A DNA stretch of 5,922 nucleotides from an uncultured beta proteobacterium (GTDB lineage Bacteria; Pseudomonadota; Gammaproteobacteria; Burkholderiales; Burkholderiaceae_C): positions 1-5,922 of the forward strand of contig CAIWRE010000042.1 in assembly GCA_903914985.1 (NCBI GenBank). The letters are read 5' to 3'. Below, in pieces: positions 1 through 5,922 of this stretch (positions are counted from its first letter, which is position 1; every line of letters begins with the position of its first letter). The position numbers and the translations under genes were made by a program. The notes under the pieces are model-generated. The model did no database searches and had not been told where the DNA came from. It was given only the letters and a program-made list of their open reading frames with translations.

Positions 1-276
1 GCCTTCTGCCACGATTTTTTCTTCGGCCACCTGGTCGTGCACAAACAGCACATCCGCGTCACCACGGCGGCCCATGTCGATGGCTTGCCCCGTGCCCAGT
101 GCCACGACCTTCACCTCCACGCCCGTGGCCTTGGTAAATGCAGGCAGCAAATGCGCGAACAGGCCGGACTGCTCAGTGGACGTGGTGGACGCCATTACGA
201 TAGGTTCGGCCTGTGCGCCGACCAGTGCCGCTGCCGCCAGCGAAACAGCGGCCATCAAACGAAAAATGTTGCTCAC
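1..276 (-). CDS. tupA: Tungstate ABC transporter periplasmic binding protein TupA (N-terminal 92 residues, runs off window)
   Basis: This is the substrate-binding component of a TupABC-type importer, expected to bind tungstate (possibly molybdate) in the periplasm and deliver it to the permease. The frame is open from the GTG at 276-274 to the window edge. Residues 1-23 look like a Sec signal peptide: a short start with one Arg, an Ala/Leu core, and a likely cut after AQA at 21-23. The mature part begins with the family hallmarks: STTST at 30-34 (the region of the TupA oxyanion-binding TTTS motif), SGLF at 37-40, GTGQA at 61-65, and GDADVLFVHD at 72-81. I chose the GTG start because an AAAGGAG ribosome site lies 7 bases upstream and because it overlaps the tupC stop as GTGA. 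An in-frame ATG at residue 8 is less likely, as it would shorten the signal peptide. Tungstate rather than molybdate preference is inferred from resemblance to TupA; only about a third of the protein is visible. Confidence 0.9.
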   Translation of the reverse strand, partial: MSNIFRLMAAVSLAAAALVGAQAEPIVMASTTSTEQSGLFAHLLPAFTKATGVEVKVVALGTGQAIDMGRRGDADVLFVHDQVAEEKIVAEG

Positions 277-1016
277 AAAAGTTCTCCTTTAACAAATAAA
301 TGGGCTTGCGGGCATTGCGCTTGCAACACTGCCGCATCAAAAAACTGGGCTACGGGCAAGTCCGCCAGCAAACGGCCTCGCTCCAGGTAAATCACCCGCT
401 GTGCCAGGCGCTTCACCTGGCCCAGGTTGTGGCTGGCAAACACCAGCGTGGCGTCAGTGCCGCTGTCGGCAAAACGCTGCATGAGTGCTTCCACCTCGGC
501 CTTGGCGTGGGGATCCAGGCTGGCCGTGGGTTCGTCCAGCAGAAGCAACTGCGGCTTCAGCGCCCAGGCGCGGGCCAAGGCGACTTGCTGCTGCTGCCCC
601 AATGACAAGGTGCGTGCGCTGCGCGACGCCAACTCTTGCAAGCCCGCGGCGCGCAGCGCTTCCAATGCCTGCACGCTGGCTTGCCGCCATGGGGTACCCC
701 GCAACCACAAAGCCAGCGCCACCTGGCGTTGCACACTGGTGCGCAGCATGTGCGGGCGCTGAAAGAGCATGGCCTGGCGCAAGCCGGGCACGGCGGCGCG
801 CATGCCCACGGTGGGCTCCAGCAAGCCGTGCAGCAAACGCAGCAAAGTACTTTTTCCGGAACCATTGGCGCCGACCAAAGCTACGCGTTCGCCCGCTTGA
901 ATCGCCACATCGATATGGCGCAGGGCACTGTCCAAATCGGTCCGCGCACGGCGCAGACTGCGGCCATCGGAGCCGATCTGCACACCCGCATTCACCAGGG
1001 AAATCAACGCACTCAC
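273..1016 (-). CDS. tupC: Tungstate ABC transporter ATP-binding protein TupC
   Basis: This is the cytoplasmic ATPase that powers the importer, 247 residues from the GTG at 1016-1014. The ABC motifs are in order: Walker A GANGSGKST at 49-57, Q-loop around LFQRP at 84-88, signature LSLGQ at 137-141 followed by a Gln run QQQQ (141-144), Walker B LLLLDEP at 157-163 with catalytic Glu162, D-loop SLD at 166-168, and switch His196 in FASHN. All catalytic residues are present. The signature has Leu where the usual LSGGQ has the first Gly; the Ser and second Gly are kept. The size is short and without a C-terminal regulatory domain, as is usual for TupC and unlike the longer ModC. An upstream in-frame ATG at 1070 would add 18 residues lying wholly within tupB; I preferred the GTG because it overlaps the tupB stop as GTGA. 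The stop at 275-273 overlaps the tupA start in the same way. Confidence 0.92.
   Translation of the reverse strand: MSALISLVNAGVQIGSDGRSLRRARTDLDSALRHIDVAIQAGERVALVGANGSGKSTLLRLLHGLLEPTVGMRAAVPGLRQAMLFQRPHMLRTSVQRQVALALWLRGTPWRQASVQALEALRAAGLQELASRSARTLSLGQQQQVALARAWALKPQLLLLDEPTASLDPHAKAEVEALMQRFADSGTDATLVFASHNLGQVKRLAQRVIYLERGRLLADLPVAQFFDAAVLQAQCPQAHLFVKGELL
284..290 (-). promoter_or_regulatory. Ribosome binding site of tupA
   Basis: On the minus strand the sequence reads AAAGGAG, followed by a 7-base spacer and the GTG at 276-274. It lies inside the last codons of tupC. Its strength supports the GTG start and suggests that tupA is translated efficiently as well as being coupled to tupC, as expected for a binding protein needed in excess over the membrane parts. 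Confidence 0.8.
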
Positions 1017-1750
1017 AGCACCAGCCCCCGGCTCAGCGCCAGTCCTGCAGATTCGGTACGCACCCGCCACTGCCGCAGCAGCGCCACCAGCAGGTTGAGT
1101 GCCAGCACCACGAGCAGAAGCACCAAGCCCAAACCCAGCGCCAGCGGCAAATCGCCTTTAGAAGTTTCCAGTGCAATCGCCGTCGTCATGACCCGGGTAA
1201 AGCCGTCAATATTGCCGCCCACAATCATCACCGCGCCCACCTCCGAGATGGCGCGGCCAAAGGCGGCGATCAGCACTACCAGCAAGGCGTGGCGCTCGTC
1301 CCAGGCCAGCAGCGCCGCACGCAGCGCGCTGCCCGCGCCCAGGGAGCGCAATTGTTCGCCATGGAGCTGCTCGGCGTCTTGCACGGTTTGGCGGGTGAGC
1401 GCGGTGACGATGGGCAGCACCAGCACCGCCTGGGCCAGCACCATGGCCTTGAAACTGAACAACCAGCCCAAGTAGCCCAGCGGCCCCGAGCGCGACAGTA
1501 GCAAATAGACCAGCAAGCCCACCACCACCGACGGTATGGCCAGGCTGGTGTTGAGCAGCGTCAGCACCACCGAACGCCCCGCAAACCGGGCTACGCCGAG
1601 CCACGCGCCCAATGCCAGCCCCACGCTGCAGGCCAGCAAGCAGGCGCAAGCGCTCACGCTCAATGAGCGCGCCACGATAGAAACCAAAGTAGGGTCGAAC
1701 GAGCTTATGAGTTGCAGCGCCGTAGAAGCGCTTTGGGACAGGGTGGTCAT
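1013..1750 (-). CDS. tupB: Tungstate ABC transporter permease TupB
   Basis: This is the inner-membrane permease, 245 residues, probably acting as a homodimer with two TupC subunits. Hydrophobic segments at roughly 22-52, 61-86, 94-118, 155-178 and 203-228 give about five or six membrane spans. The loop that contacts the ATPase is at about 131-172: LRSLGAG (134-140) and AAFGRAISEVGA (162-173) match the EAA-type loop and the strongly conserved stretch of TupB-like permeases, followed by MIVGGNI (175-181). The DP near residue 20 and the TSLAIPSVVVGL segment (68-79) are also typical. It is first in the operon. The ATG at 1750-1748 has no clear Shine-Dalgarno sequence just upstream (ATTACCCCCG precedes it), so initiation may be modest. 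Assignment to TupB rather than ModB or CysT/W is supported by the very conserved GRAISEVGAVMIVGGNI stretch and by the neighbouring tupA, but substrate choice remains inferred. Confidence 0.9.
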   Translation of the reverse strand: MTTLSQSASTALQLISSFDPTLVSIVARSLSVSACACLLACSVGLALGAWLGVARFAGRSVVLTLLNTSLAIPSVVVGLLVYLLLSRSGPLGYLGWLFSFKAMVLAQAVLVLPIVTALTRQTVQDAEQLHGEQLRSLGAGSALRAALLAWDERHALLVVLIAAFGRAISEVGAVMIVGGNIDGFTRVMTTAIALETSKGDLPLALGLGLVLLLVVLALNLLVALLRQWRVRTESAGLALSRGLVL

Positions 1751-1825
1751 CGGGGGTAATGGTAGATCACCGGGTCCAGACGTCTTATCACCAAGGGTTT
1801 ATCCCAGCCTAATTCACAAAAATAA

Positions 1826-1854
1826 TTGTCAAATCGGTATATGAAAATGATAAT
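1826..1854 (+). promoter_or_regulatory. Sigma70-type promoter of the lipoprotein gene
   Basis: TTGTCA at 1826-1831 (five of six matches to the -35 consensus), a 17-base spacer, and GATAAT at 1849-1854 (five of six matches to the -10 consensus) form a strong housekeeping-type promoter. Transcription would start near 1861, giving a leader of roughly 30 bases before the ATG at 1890. The -10 hexamer lies inside the Fur-box-like 19-mer. Confidence 0.6.
1827..1832 (-). promoter_or_regulatory. Possible -35 element of the tup operon promoter
   Basis: On the minus strand this reads TTGACA, a perfect -35 consensus, and it lies on the same bases as the plus-strand -35. No convincing -10 follows at 16-18 bases; the nearest is TAGGCT at a 15-base spacing. 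An alternative pair shifted upstream is TTTTCA, 17 bases, TATTTT. The tup promoter is therefore only loosely placed, 70-100 bases upstream of tupB. Confidence 0.25.
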
Positions 1855-1861
1855 ATTTACC
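1843..1861. promoter_or_regulatory. Fur-box-like operator
   Basis: The 19-mer GAAAATGATAATATTTACC matches the classical Fur consensus GATAATGATAATCATTATC at 15 of 19 positions, including the unbroken central AATGATAAT. It covers the -10 hexamer of the lipoprotein promoter, the usual place for repression by iron-loaded Fur. It is also close enough to the probable tup promoter to affect it. The stretch is AT-rich, which raises the chance of a fortuitous match, so the call rests on the count and the placement only. Confidence 0.45.
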
Positions 1862-1878
1862 CATAACATTTTTTTTAT

Positions 1879-1883
1879 GAGGA
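1879..1883 (+). promoter_or_regulatory. Ribosome binding site of the lipoprotein gene
   Basis: GAGGA is followed by six bases (AATTTT) and the ATG at 1890. It decides this start over the out-of-frame ATG at 1877. The surrounding leader is almost free of G and C and so should be unstructured, favouring good translation. Confidence 0.75.
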
Positions 1884-1889
1884 AATTTT

Positions 1890-4379
1890 ATGAAAAACAA
1901 CTGGAAAAACAGGAAGTCGACTTCCGCAGCCGGAGTTCTCGCCTCGGCACTTGCACTGGGACTCAGCGCCTGCGGTGGCGGTGGCGGAGACGGGCCGTCG
2001 ACGACTTCTGTCCCGGTGACAGTTATTGACGGTCCGCTGAAAGACGCGCTCGTTTTTCTAGATAAAAATCTGAACGGTAATTATGATTCGGGCGAACCTT
2101 TCGCCTTCACCGCTGTGAATGGTGCCGCGGTCCTCACCATCCCTATCGCTGATGTTGGAAAATTTCCCGTCGTGGCCATGGTGACCCCACAGTCAATTGA
2201 CGCTGACACCGGCCCGGTGACCATGAGCTACGTCTTGAAGGCACCAGCGGATGCAAGCTCGGTGATCAGCCCTTTGACCACCTTGGTGCAAACCCAGGTT
2301 GAAACCTTTGGCAGCACCACAGCACAAGCGGTGGCATCGGTCGCCGCAACCACGGGGCTGGCAGCCTCTCAAATCACCAGCGATTACACCAAGGACAGTT
2401 CGGCCGCCGGAACAGCCGCGTACACGGTCGCACAAGCCGCCGTGCTGGCCGCGCAAAAGCAAGAATTCGGTGGTCTTGCGGCGGTGGGAACCTCGGCTAT
2501 GGACGGCAGTACCATCGCACTCCAAGACATGTACACGGCCATTCAAAGCTCGGTGGCACAAATGCTGCCAGCCATTGCGAGCAGCGCCCTGACGTCCAGT
2601 GCGGTCAGCGGTGCAACAACGCCCACAGCGCGCCTTGCCGCCTTGCAAAATGTGATCACCTCTGCATTCCTTACTGCCAATGGGGGTATCACCTCTGTTG
2701 CTGGCACTCAGGCCCAGGTGGGAATCAACAATTTGGCGAAAAATCAGGCGATAGCGGCCCCACCACCGTACACCCCGGCCGCCACGGCCAGCCTGGCCAA
2801 TCTGAGCTACACCGATGCAAACCATTGGTCAGCGCGGATATCGCAAAAGACTCTCGCCGAAGCCACGCTCGATAACACCAATGCCTACAAGTACCGCTGG
2901 GCACATTACCGCAACGATGGCGGCGGGCCCGTTGCCTGGGGCGCATTGGGTTCAACTCCGCAGCGGGGAGCAGACCTTCATTGGAACGGCAGCGCCTGGG
3001 TCGGGTGTGCGGCGAATTTTCAACACCGCCAAACCGCTGCGGACGCCAATGGCGTAGCCAACTACAACTTTTGCGATGGTTACGAAACGGGCACGACCAA
3101 TGCGAAGGCCCCCACCAGCGCGGTCATAGATGTCGGAGGCCAATCCATGCGAAGCGTTTACGCCGACAAAATTTCGGCGGCCAATCTCACTAACATCAAG
3201 ATTGGGGATGGCACGGTTGCCAGCGCCAACGCCTTGCTCGGAAGTGCGACCTTTCCCGCCGGCTCAAAACTCACCTACCTGACGGATATTGCCACTGCCT
3301 ATGCCCCGGCGTATTACCCAAGTTCAGGCAACCCAGGGGATGACAACACCGTGGTGCTTTCAAGTGCAGTGGACGCAGCCGGTGGCGACTTCACCTCGGG
3401 CTCAACACAAACGGCATGTCTGAACAGCACGGCGTCGAATACACCGGCGACAAGTTTGGCGGCTCTTATTGCCCGCAATACCGGAACGCCCTGCCAACTC
3501 ACTGCCGCAAGCGTCACAGGGCTGAGTGGCGTCACTCTGCGCAGCACCGAGGCGGGGCAAACCCGCAACGAAAATTGGGGTTGGACGACCCTCAGCCTGG
3601 GCACCATAGGAACCGCCACAGTTCCTGGATCGGCCATCAATGCCAGCACCTACTACACGGGTAACACCCGCCTGCGCGTGGCCTTTGCGACCAACAACGT
3701 TGCCAAATTCTTTGCATGCCAGCAAAGGTACGATTCCGCGACACGCAACTGCAATTTAGTCTCGACTGGCAGTTACAGCATCACCAATCTCGGCGATGGC
3801 TCGCGCACGCTGACATTCACAGGTACACCCGCCCTTGCTGCCACCTTGGGCTGGAGCAGGGTGTTTGTGGAGCGTGATGGTTTGGTCTACGAGGGCTATC
3901 AAAATTTACCCGCCACCCGCTTGTCTGCGCGCTTTAACAAAACTGCAATGGATGCGCTGATGGCACAACTCGGGCTCAACACCGTGAGCTATTTCAACGG
4001 TTTGGCGGGTGGTTTTGATCCTGCGTCCACGGTCAGCTTGAATCAGCTTGCCTATTCCGGAACCTACATGGGTGCCATCAATGCCAGCGGATATTCGGCC
4101 GGCGATTTCACGGTAACGCGCAAATCCGATGGCACCAACAGCTGCGCCGGACACTATGTCTATACCAGTCCCGCGACTGCCGGTAGTGCGTTTTCCTGCC
4201 TGGTCACAATTACACCCACCGGTAGCGACGGATCAACCGCAACCATCACGATGACCGTGCCCGGGGGAACGACCGCCACAGGCACATTGAACTATTACAC
4301 CGGCCGCATCAGCGCCGGAACATGGTCCGCAAGCAGCGGATCACCGGCATCAGGCACGTTTACAGGAAGCCGAATTTAA
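1890..4379 (+). CDS. Large exported lipoprotein of unknown function with four cysteine pairs
   Basis: This encodes 829 residues that I do not recognise as a named family. The N-terminus is a lipoprotein signal: positive residues KNNWKNRK, a hydrophobic core, and lipobox LSAC at 25-28, so Cys28 would be lipidated; Gly at +2 favours outer-membrane sorting. A GGGGGD tether follows. Residues 41-105 resemble a small beta-domain with a calcium-type loop DKNLNGNYDSGEP (58-70). SPLTTLV at 127-133 recurs, from memory, in large lipoproteins of related bacteria. Residues of about 134-300 are Ala-rich and probably helical. An APPPYTP linker near 290 leads to a Ser/Thr/Gly-rich, probably beta-rich remainder. 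Apart from Cys28 there are eight cysteines in close pairs: 373/395, 510/535, 610/621 and 752/770, suggesting disulfides outside the cytoplasm. It stands alone, with its own promoter, a Fur-box-like site and a terminator. It could be a surface adhesin, binding protein or metal-related lipoprotein; the sequence does not decide. Confidence 0.88.
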   Translation: MKNNWKNRKSTSAAGVLASALALGLSACGGGGGDGPSTTSVPVTVIDGPLKDALVFLDKNLNGNYDSGEPFAFTAVNGAAVLTIPIADVGKFPVVAMVTPQSIDADTGPVTMSYVLKAPADASSVISPLTTLVQTQVETFGSTTAQAVASVAATTGLAASQITSDYTKDSSAAGTAAYTVAQAAVLAAQKQEFGGLAAVGTSAMDGSTIALQDMYTAIQSSVAQMLPAIASSALTSSAVSGATTPTARLAALQNVITSAFLTANGGITSVAGTQAQVGINNLAKNQAIAAPPPYTPAATASLANLSYTDANHWSARISQKTLAEATLDNTNAYKYRWAHYRNDGGGPVAWGALGSTPQRGADLHWNGSAWVGCAANFQHRQTAADANGVANYNFCDGYETGTTNAKAPTSAVIDVGGQSMRSVYADKISAANLTNIKIGDGTVASANALLGSATFPAGSKLTYLTDIATAYAPAYYPSSGNPGDDNTVVLSSAVDAAGGDFTSGSTQTACLNSTASNTPATSLAALIARNTGTPCQLTAASVTGLSGVTLRSTEAGQTRNENWGWTTLSLGTIGTATVPGSAINASTYYTGNTRLRVAFATNNVAKFFACQQRYDSATRNCNLVSTGSYSITNLGDGSRTLTFTGTPALAATLGWSRVFVERDGLVYEGYQNLPATRLSARFNKTAMDALMAQLGLNTVSYFNGLAGGFDPASTVSLNQLAYSGTYMGAINASGYSAGDFTVTRKSDGTNSCAGHYVYTSPATAGSAFSCLVTITPTGSDGSTATITMTVPGGTTATGTLNYYTGRISAGTWSASSGSPASGTFTGSRI

Positions 4380-4435
4380 ATTCCAGTCTCTCGGCATGCT
4401 TTGGGGGCATCCCCTTCATAGCAGCCAGGCGTTCC

Positions 4436-4466
4436 AAAGGCCGCTTGACGCAAGCGGCCTTTTTTT
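4436..4466 (+). terminator. Rho-independent terminator of the lipoprotein gene
   Basis: A perfect 12-base-pair stem AAAGGCCGCTTG / CAAGCGGCCTTT (4436-4447 and 4451-4462) closes a 3-base loop ACG, and a run of seven T spans 4460-4466. It lies 57 bases after the lipoprotein stop and 17 bases beyond the stop of the convergent permease gene. Read from the minus strand the hairpin is the same but is followed by only three T, so termination in that direction would be weaker. A smaller GGGG-GCAT-CCCC hairpin precedes it near 4405-4416. Confidence 0.92.
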
Positions 4467-4482
4467 CTTGGTGCGCACAAGG

Positions 4483-5922
4483 TCAGGTCGCTGCCCGCCG
4501 CAAAGTCTCCACCACCGGGCGGCGCAGCACATCGCGCAGCCCCCACCAGCCTGCAGCCAGCGCCAGCAGCGCACCCGCCAGCGAGCCCAGCAGTGGCACC
4601 CACAGCGAGACGGTCCAGGAAAACTCAAACACGTAACGGGCCAGCGCCCAGCCCACACCACTGGCCACGCACGACGCCAAAAAGCCCGCCAGCAGCCCCA
4701 CCCCCGCCAGCTCAATGCGCTGCACCTGGCGCAGCAACTGGTTTTGGGCACCCACGGCGCGCATGATGGCGAACTCGCGCGCACGCTCCTCACGCGTGGC
4801 GCTTACCGCGGCAAACAACACCACCAGGCCTGCGGCCAAAGTGAAGCCGAACAAAAATTCGACCGCGCTAACCACCTGGTCCAGGATGCGCTGAATTTGG
4901 CTGATGGTGGCGCTCATGTCCACATTGGTCACATTCGGAAACTGCCGCACCAGCGCGTTGTCAAAGCCTGGCGTGACTGGCGCTTTGAAAGCACCCATGT
5001 AGGTGGCGGGCACGCCCTCCAGGCGGCTGACCGGGTACATGGCAAAGAAGTTGGCGCGCATCGATGTCCAGTCCACTTTGCGCAGCGAGGTGACCTTGGA
5101 GTCCATCTGGATGCCTGCAATGTCAAAGCGCAGGGCATCGCCAAGTTTCAGACCCAAGGTCGTGGCAATGCCCTCCTCCATGCTGATGGCGCCTGCTTCT
5201 TCGGGCGTCCAGCGCCCGCCCACCACCTGGTTGTTGTCCGGTTTCGCGGCGCTGTGGCTGAGGTTGAACTCACGATCCACCAGCCGCTTGGCGCGATCAT
5301 CGGTGTAGTCGTCCGATGTCACCGACTTGCCATTGACGGCGATCAGACGGCCGCGAATCATGGGGTACCAGTCCAGCTTGGCGACGCCCGCGCTGCGGAC
5401 TGCTTCCAAAAAGCGGTCGGATTGATCGGCATGACGTTGATGACAAAGCGGTTGGGCGCGTCGGCAGGCGTGGCTTTGCGCCAGCTGGAAATCAAATCGG
5501 TGCGCAGCAGCACCAGCAATACCAGCGCCAGCAGGCCCACGGCCAGGGCGCTCTCCTGCACCACGGTGTAGGCCGGTCGTGCCGCAATTTGCCGTGTGGC
5601 CAGCACCAGCGCACGCGGTGCTGTCGTCTCATTGACGCTGGCGCGCAGCAGCCGAATGGCCAACCAGGCCAGTGCCGCAAAAAGCAAAACGGCACCCGCA
5701 AACCCGCCCACCGCGATGAGGCCCAGCTTCACATCGCTGCTCACCGCCAGCAGCAAGGCGGCAAACCCCAGCACCCCGATCGCCAGCACGCCCGCCGATG
5801 CGGGCCGCAAGCTGCCCACGTCGCGTCGAATCACACGCAGCGGTGGCACCTGTGCCAACTGCAAGACGGGTGGCAGACCGAAGGCACAGAGCAAGGTCAA
5901 ACCCATGCCCATGCCCAGCCCC
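4483..5922 (-). pseudogene. FtsX/MacB-type ABC transporter permease, YbbP (COG3127)-like, frameshifted near 5427, 5' end outside window
   Basis: This is an inner-membrane protein of the FtsX-like permease superfamily, predicted to work with a LolD/YbbA-type ATPase in export or extraction of envelope substrates. The first part (5922-5427) has ALPP-like FGLPPVL, then VPPLRVIRRD, two hydrophobic segments (about 5792-5741 and 5726-5651), and the start of the second FtsX unit with a membrane span near 5550-5505, ending NRFVINVMP. The second part (5426-4483) has DWYPMIRGRLIAVNG, DREFNLS, GGRW and then the C-terminal FtsX domain: membrane spans around VEFLFGFTLAAGLVVLFAAV, the cytoplasmic loop REFAIMRAVGAQ and two more spans, ending at the TGA at 4485-4483. 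The two parts lie in different frames. The upstream frame runs on to a stop at 5360-5358, giving unrelated residues. Inserting one base at CCG-ATC restores NVMP-DQSDRFLEAVRSAG, which suits the family. About 480 of an expected 800 or more residues are seen. A sequencing error is an alternative to a real pseudogene. Confidence 0.85.

Larger units (their letters stand above)
1751..1889. promoter_or_regulatory. Divergent AT-rich intergenic region between tupB and the lipoprotein gene
   Basis: These 139 bases separate the two divergent start codons and hold no gene. The half near tupB is GC-richer and would be the tup leader; on the minus strand it carries GGTGAT twice, 21 bases apart (1792-1787 and 1771-1766), with the 8-base palindrome AGACGTCT (1778-1785) between them. 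The half near the lipoprotein gene (about 1810-1889) is markedly AT-rich and carries the promoter and Fur-box-like site listed separately. A dyad, GGTATAT (1836-1842) with ATTTACC (1855-1861), matches at 6 of 7 positions and spans the -10 region. I see no classical ModE-type site, so I cannot say how tup is regulated. Confidence 0.7.

Noticed and set aside
1017..1070. An 18-residue N-terminal extension of TupC from an ATG at 1070
   Set aside because: The extension lies wholly inside tupB and has no family-like residues; the GTG at 1016 overlapping the tupB stop gives the expected length.
485..1501. A 338-codon open frame on the plus strand opposite tupB and tupC
   Set aside because: Composition is of the antisense type (Arg/Pro/Gln/His-rich), it crosses two well-supported minus-strand genes, and it lacks a ribosome site.
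1778..1785. Palindrome AGACGTCT as an operator in its own right
   Set aside because: An 8-base palindrome is common by chance and resembles no regulator site I know; it is mentioned only as part of the leader.
1826..2029. A 67-codon open frame on the plus strand overlapping the promoter and start of the lipoprotein gene
   Set aside because: It starts within the -35 region, upstream of the likely transcription start, and its product is not protein-like.
4403..4416. A GGGG-GCAT-CCCC hairpin before the main terminator
   Set aside because: The stem is only four base pairs and has no T run, so it is unlikely to act alone.
5358..5426. The C-terminal tail of the upstream permease frame after the shift
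   Set aside because: These 22 or so residues are out of frame; the other frame over the same bases gives the family-like sequence, so this is not a genuine C-terminus.
4396..5571. A 391-codon open frame on the plus strand opposite the YbbP-like permease
   Set aside because: Its translation is rich in His, Gln and Arg with no domain or signal, as expected for the complement of a GC-rich membrane-protein gene; the minus strand has clear FtsX-type features.

Overview
The window looks like chromosomal DNA of a betaproteobacterium, most likely of the Comamonadaceae type in the Burkholderiales. The genes are GC-rich, the ABC-transporter proteins have the Ala/Leu-rich style of that group, and a short AT-rich divergent promoter region stands out. 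This placement is inferred from general character, not from a database match.

Left part (1-1750, minus strand). A compact three-gene operon for a tungstate-type ABC importer reads from right to left: permease (tupB, 1013-1750), ATPase (tupC, 273-1016), then periplasmic binding protein (tupA, from 276 leftward off the window edge). Both junctions are 4-base GTGA overlaps, where the GTG start of the next gene contains the TGA stop of the previous one. Together they would bind tungstate (or the similar molybdate) in the periplasm and pump it in at the cost of ATP, for W/Mo cofactor enzymes.

Middle (1751-4379). A 139-base AT-rich intergenic region separates tupB from a divergent plus-strand gene. 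It carries a good sigma70-type promoter (TTGTCA, 17 bases, GATAAT) for that gene. Overlapping the -10 is a 19-base stretch that matches the classical Fur-box consensus at 15 of 19 positions, so the gene may be iron-repressed. The gene (1890-4379) encodes an 829-residue lipoprotein that I cannot assign to a functional family. It has a clear lipobox, a Gly linker, a DxNxNG calcium-type loop, an Ala-rich middle, and a long Ser/Thr/Gly-rich, probably beta-rich C-terminal part with eight cysteines in four close pairs. It ends at a strong rho-independent terminator (4436-4466).

Right part (4483-5922, minus strand). This is the C-terminal part of a large FtsX/MacB-type ABC permease of the YbbP (COG3127) kind, convergent with the lipoprotein gene. 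Its 5' end lies outside the window. The reading frame is broken near 5427: adding one base joins the two halves into a smooth family-like sequence, so this is either a real frameshift (pseudogene) or a sequencing error.

No RNA genes, insertion sequences, CRISPR arrays or phage genes were seen. The least explained part is the Fur-box-like promoter with its lipoprotein of unknown function.
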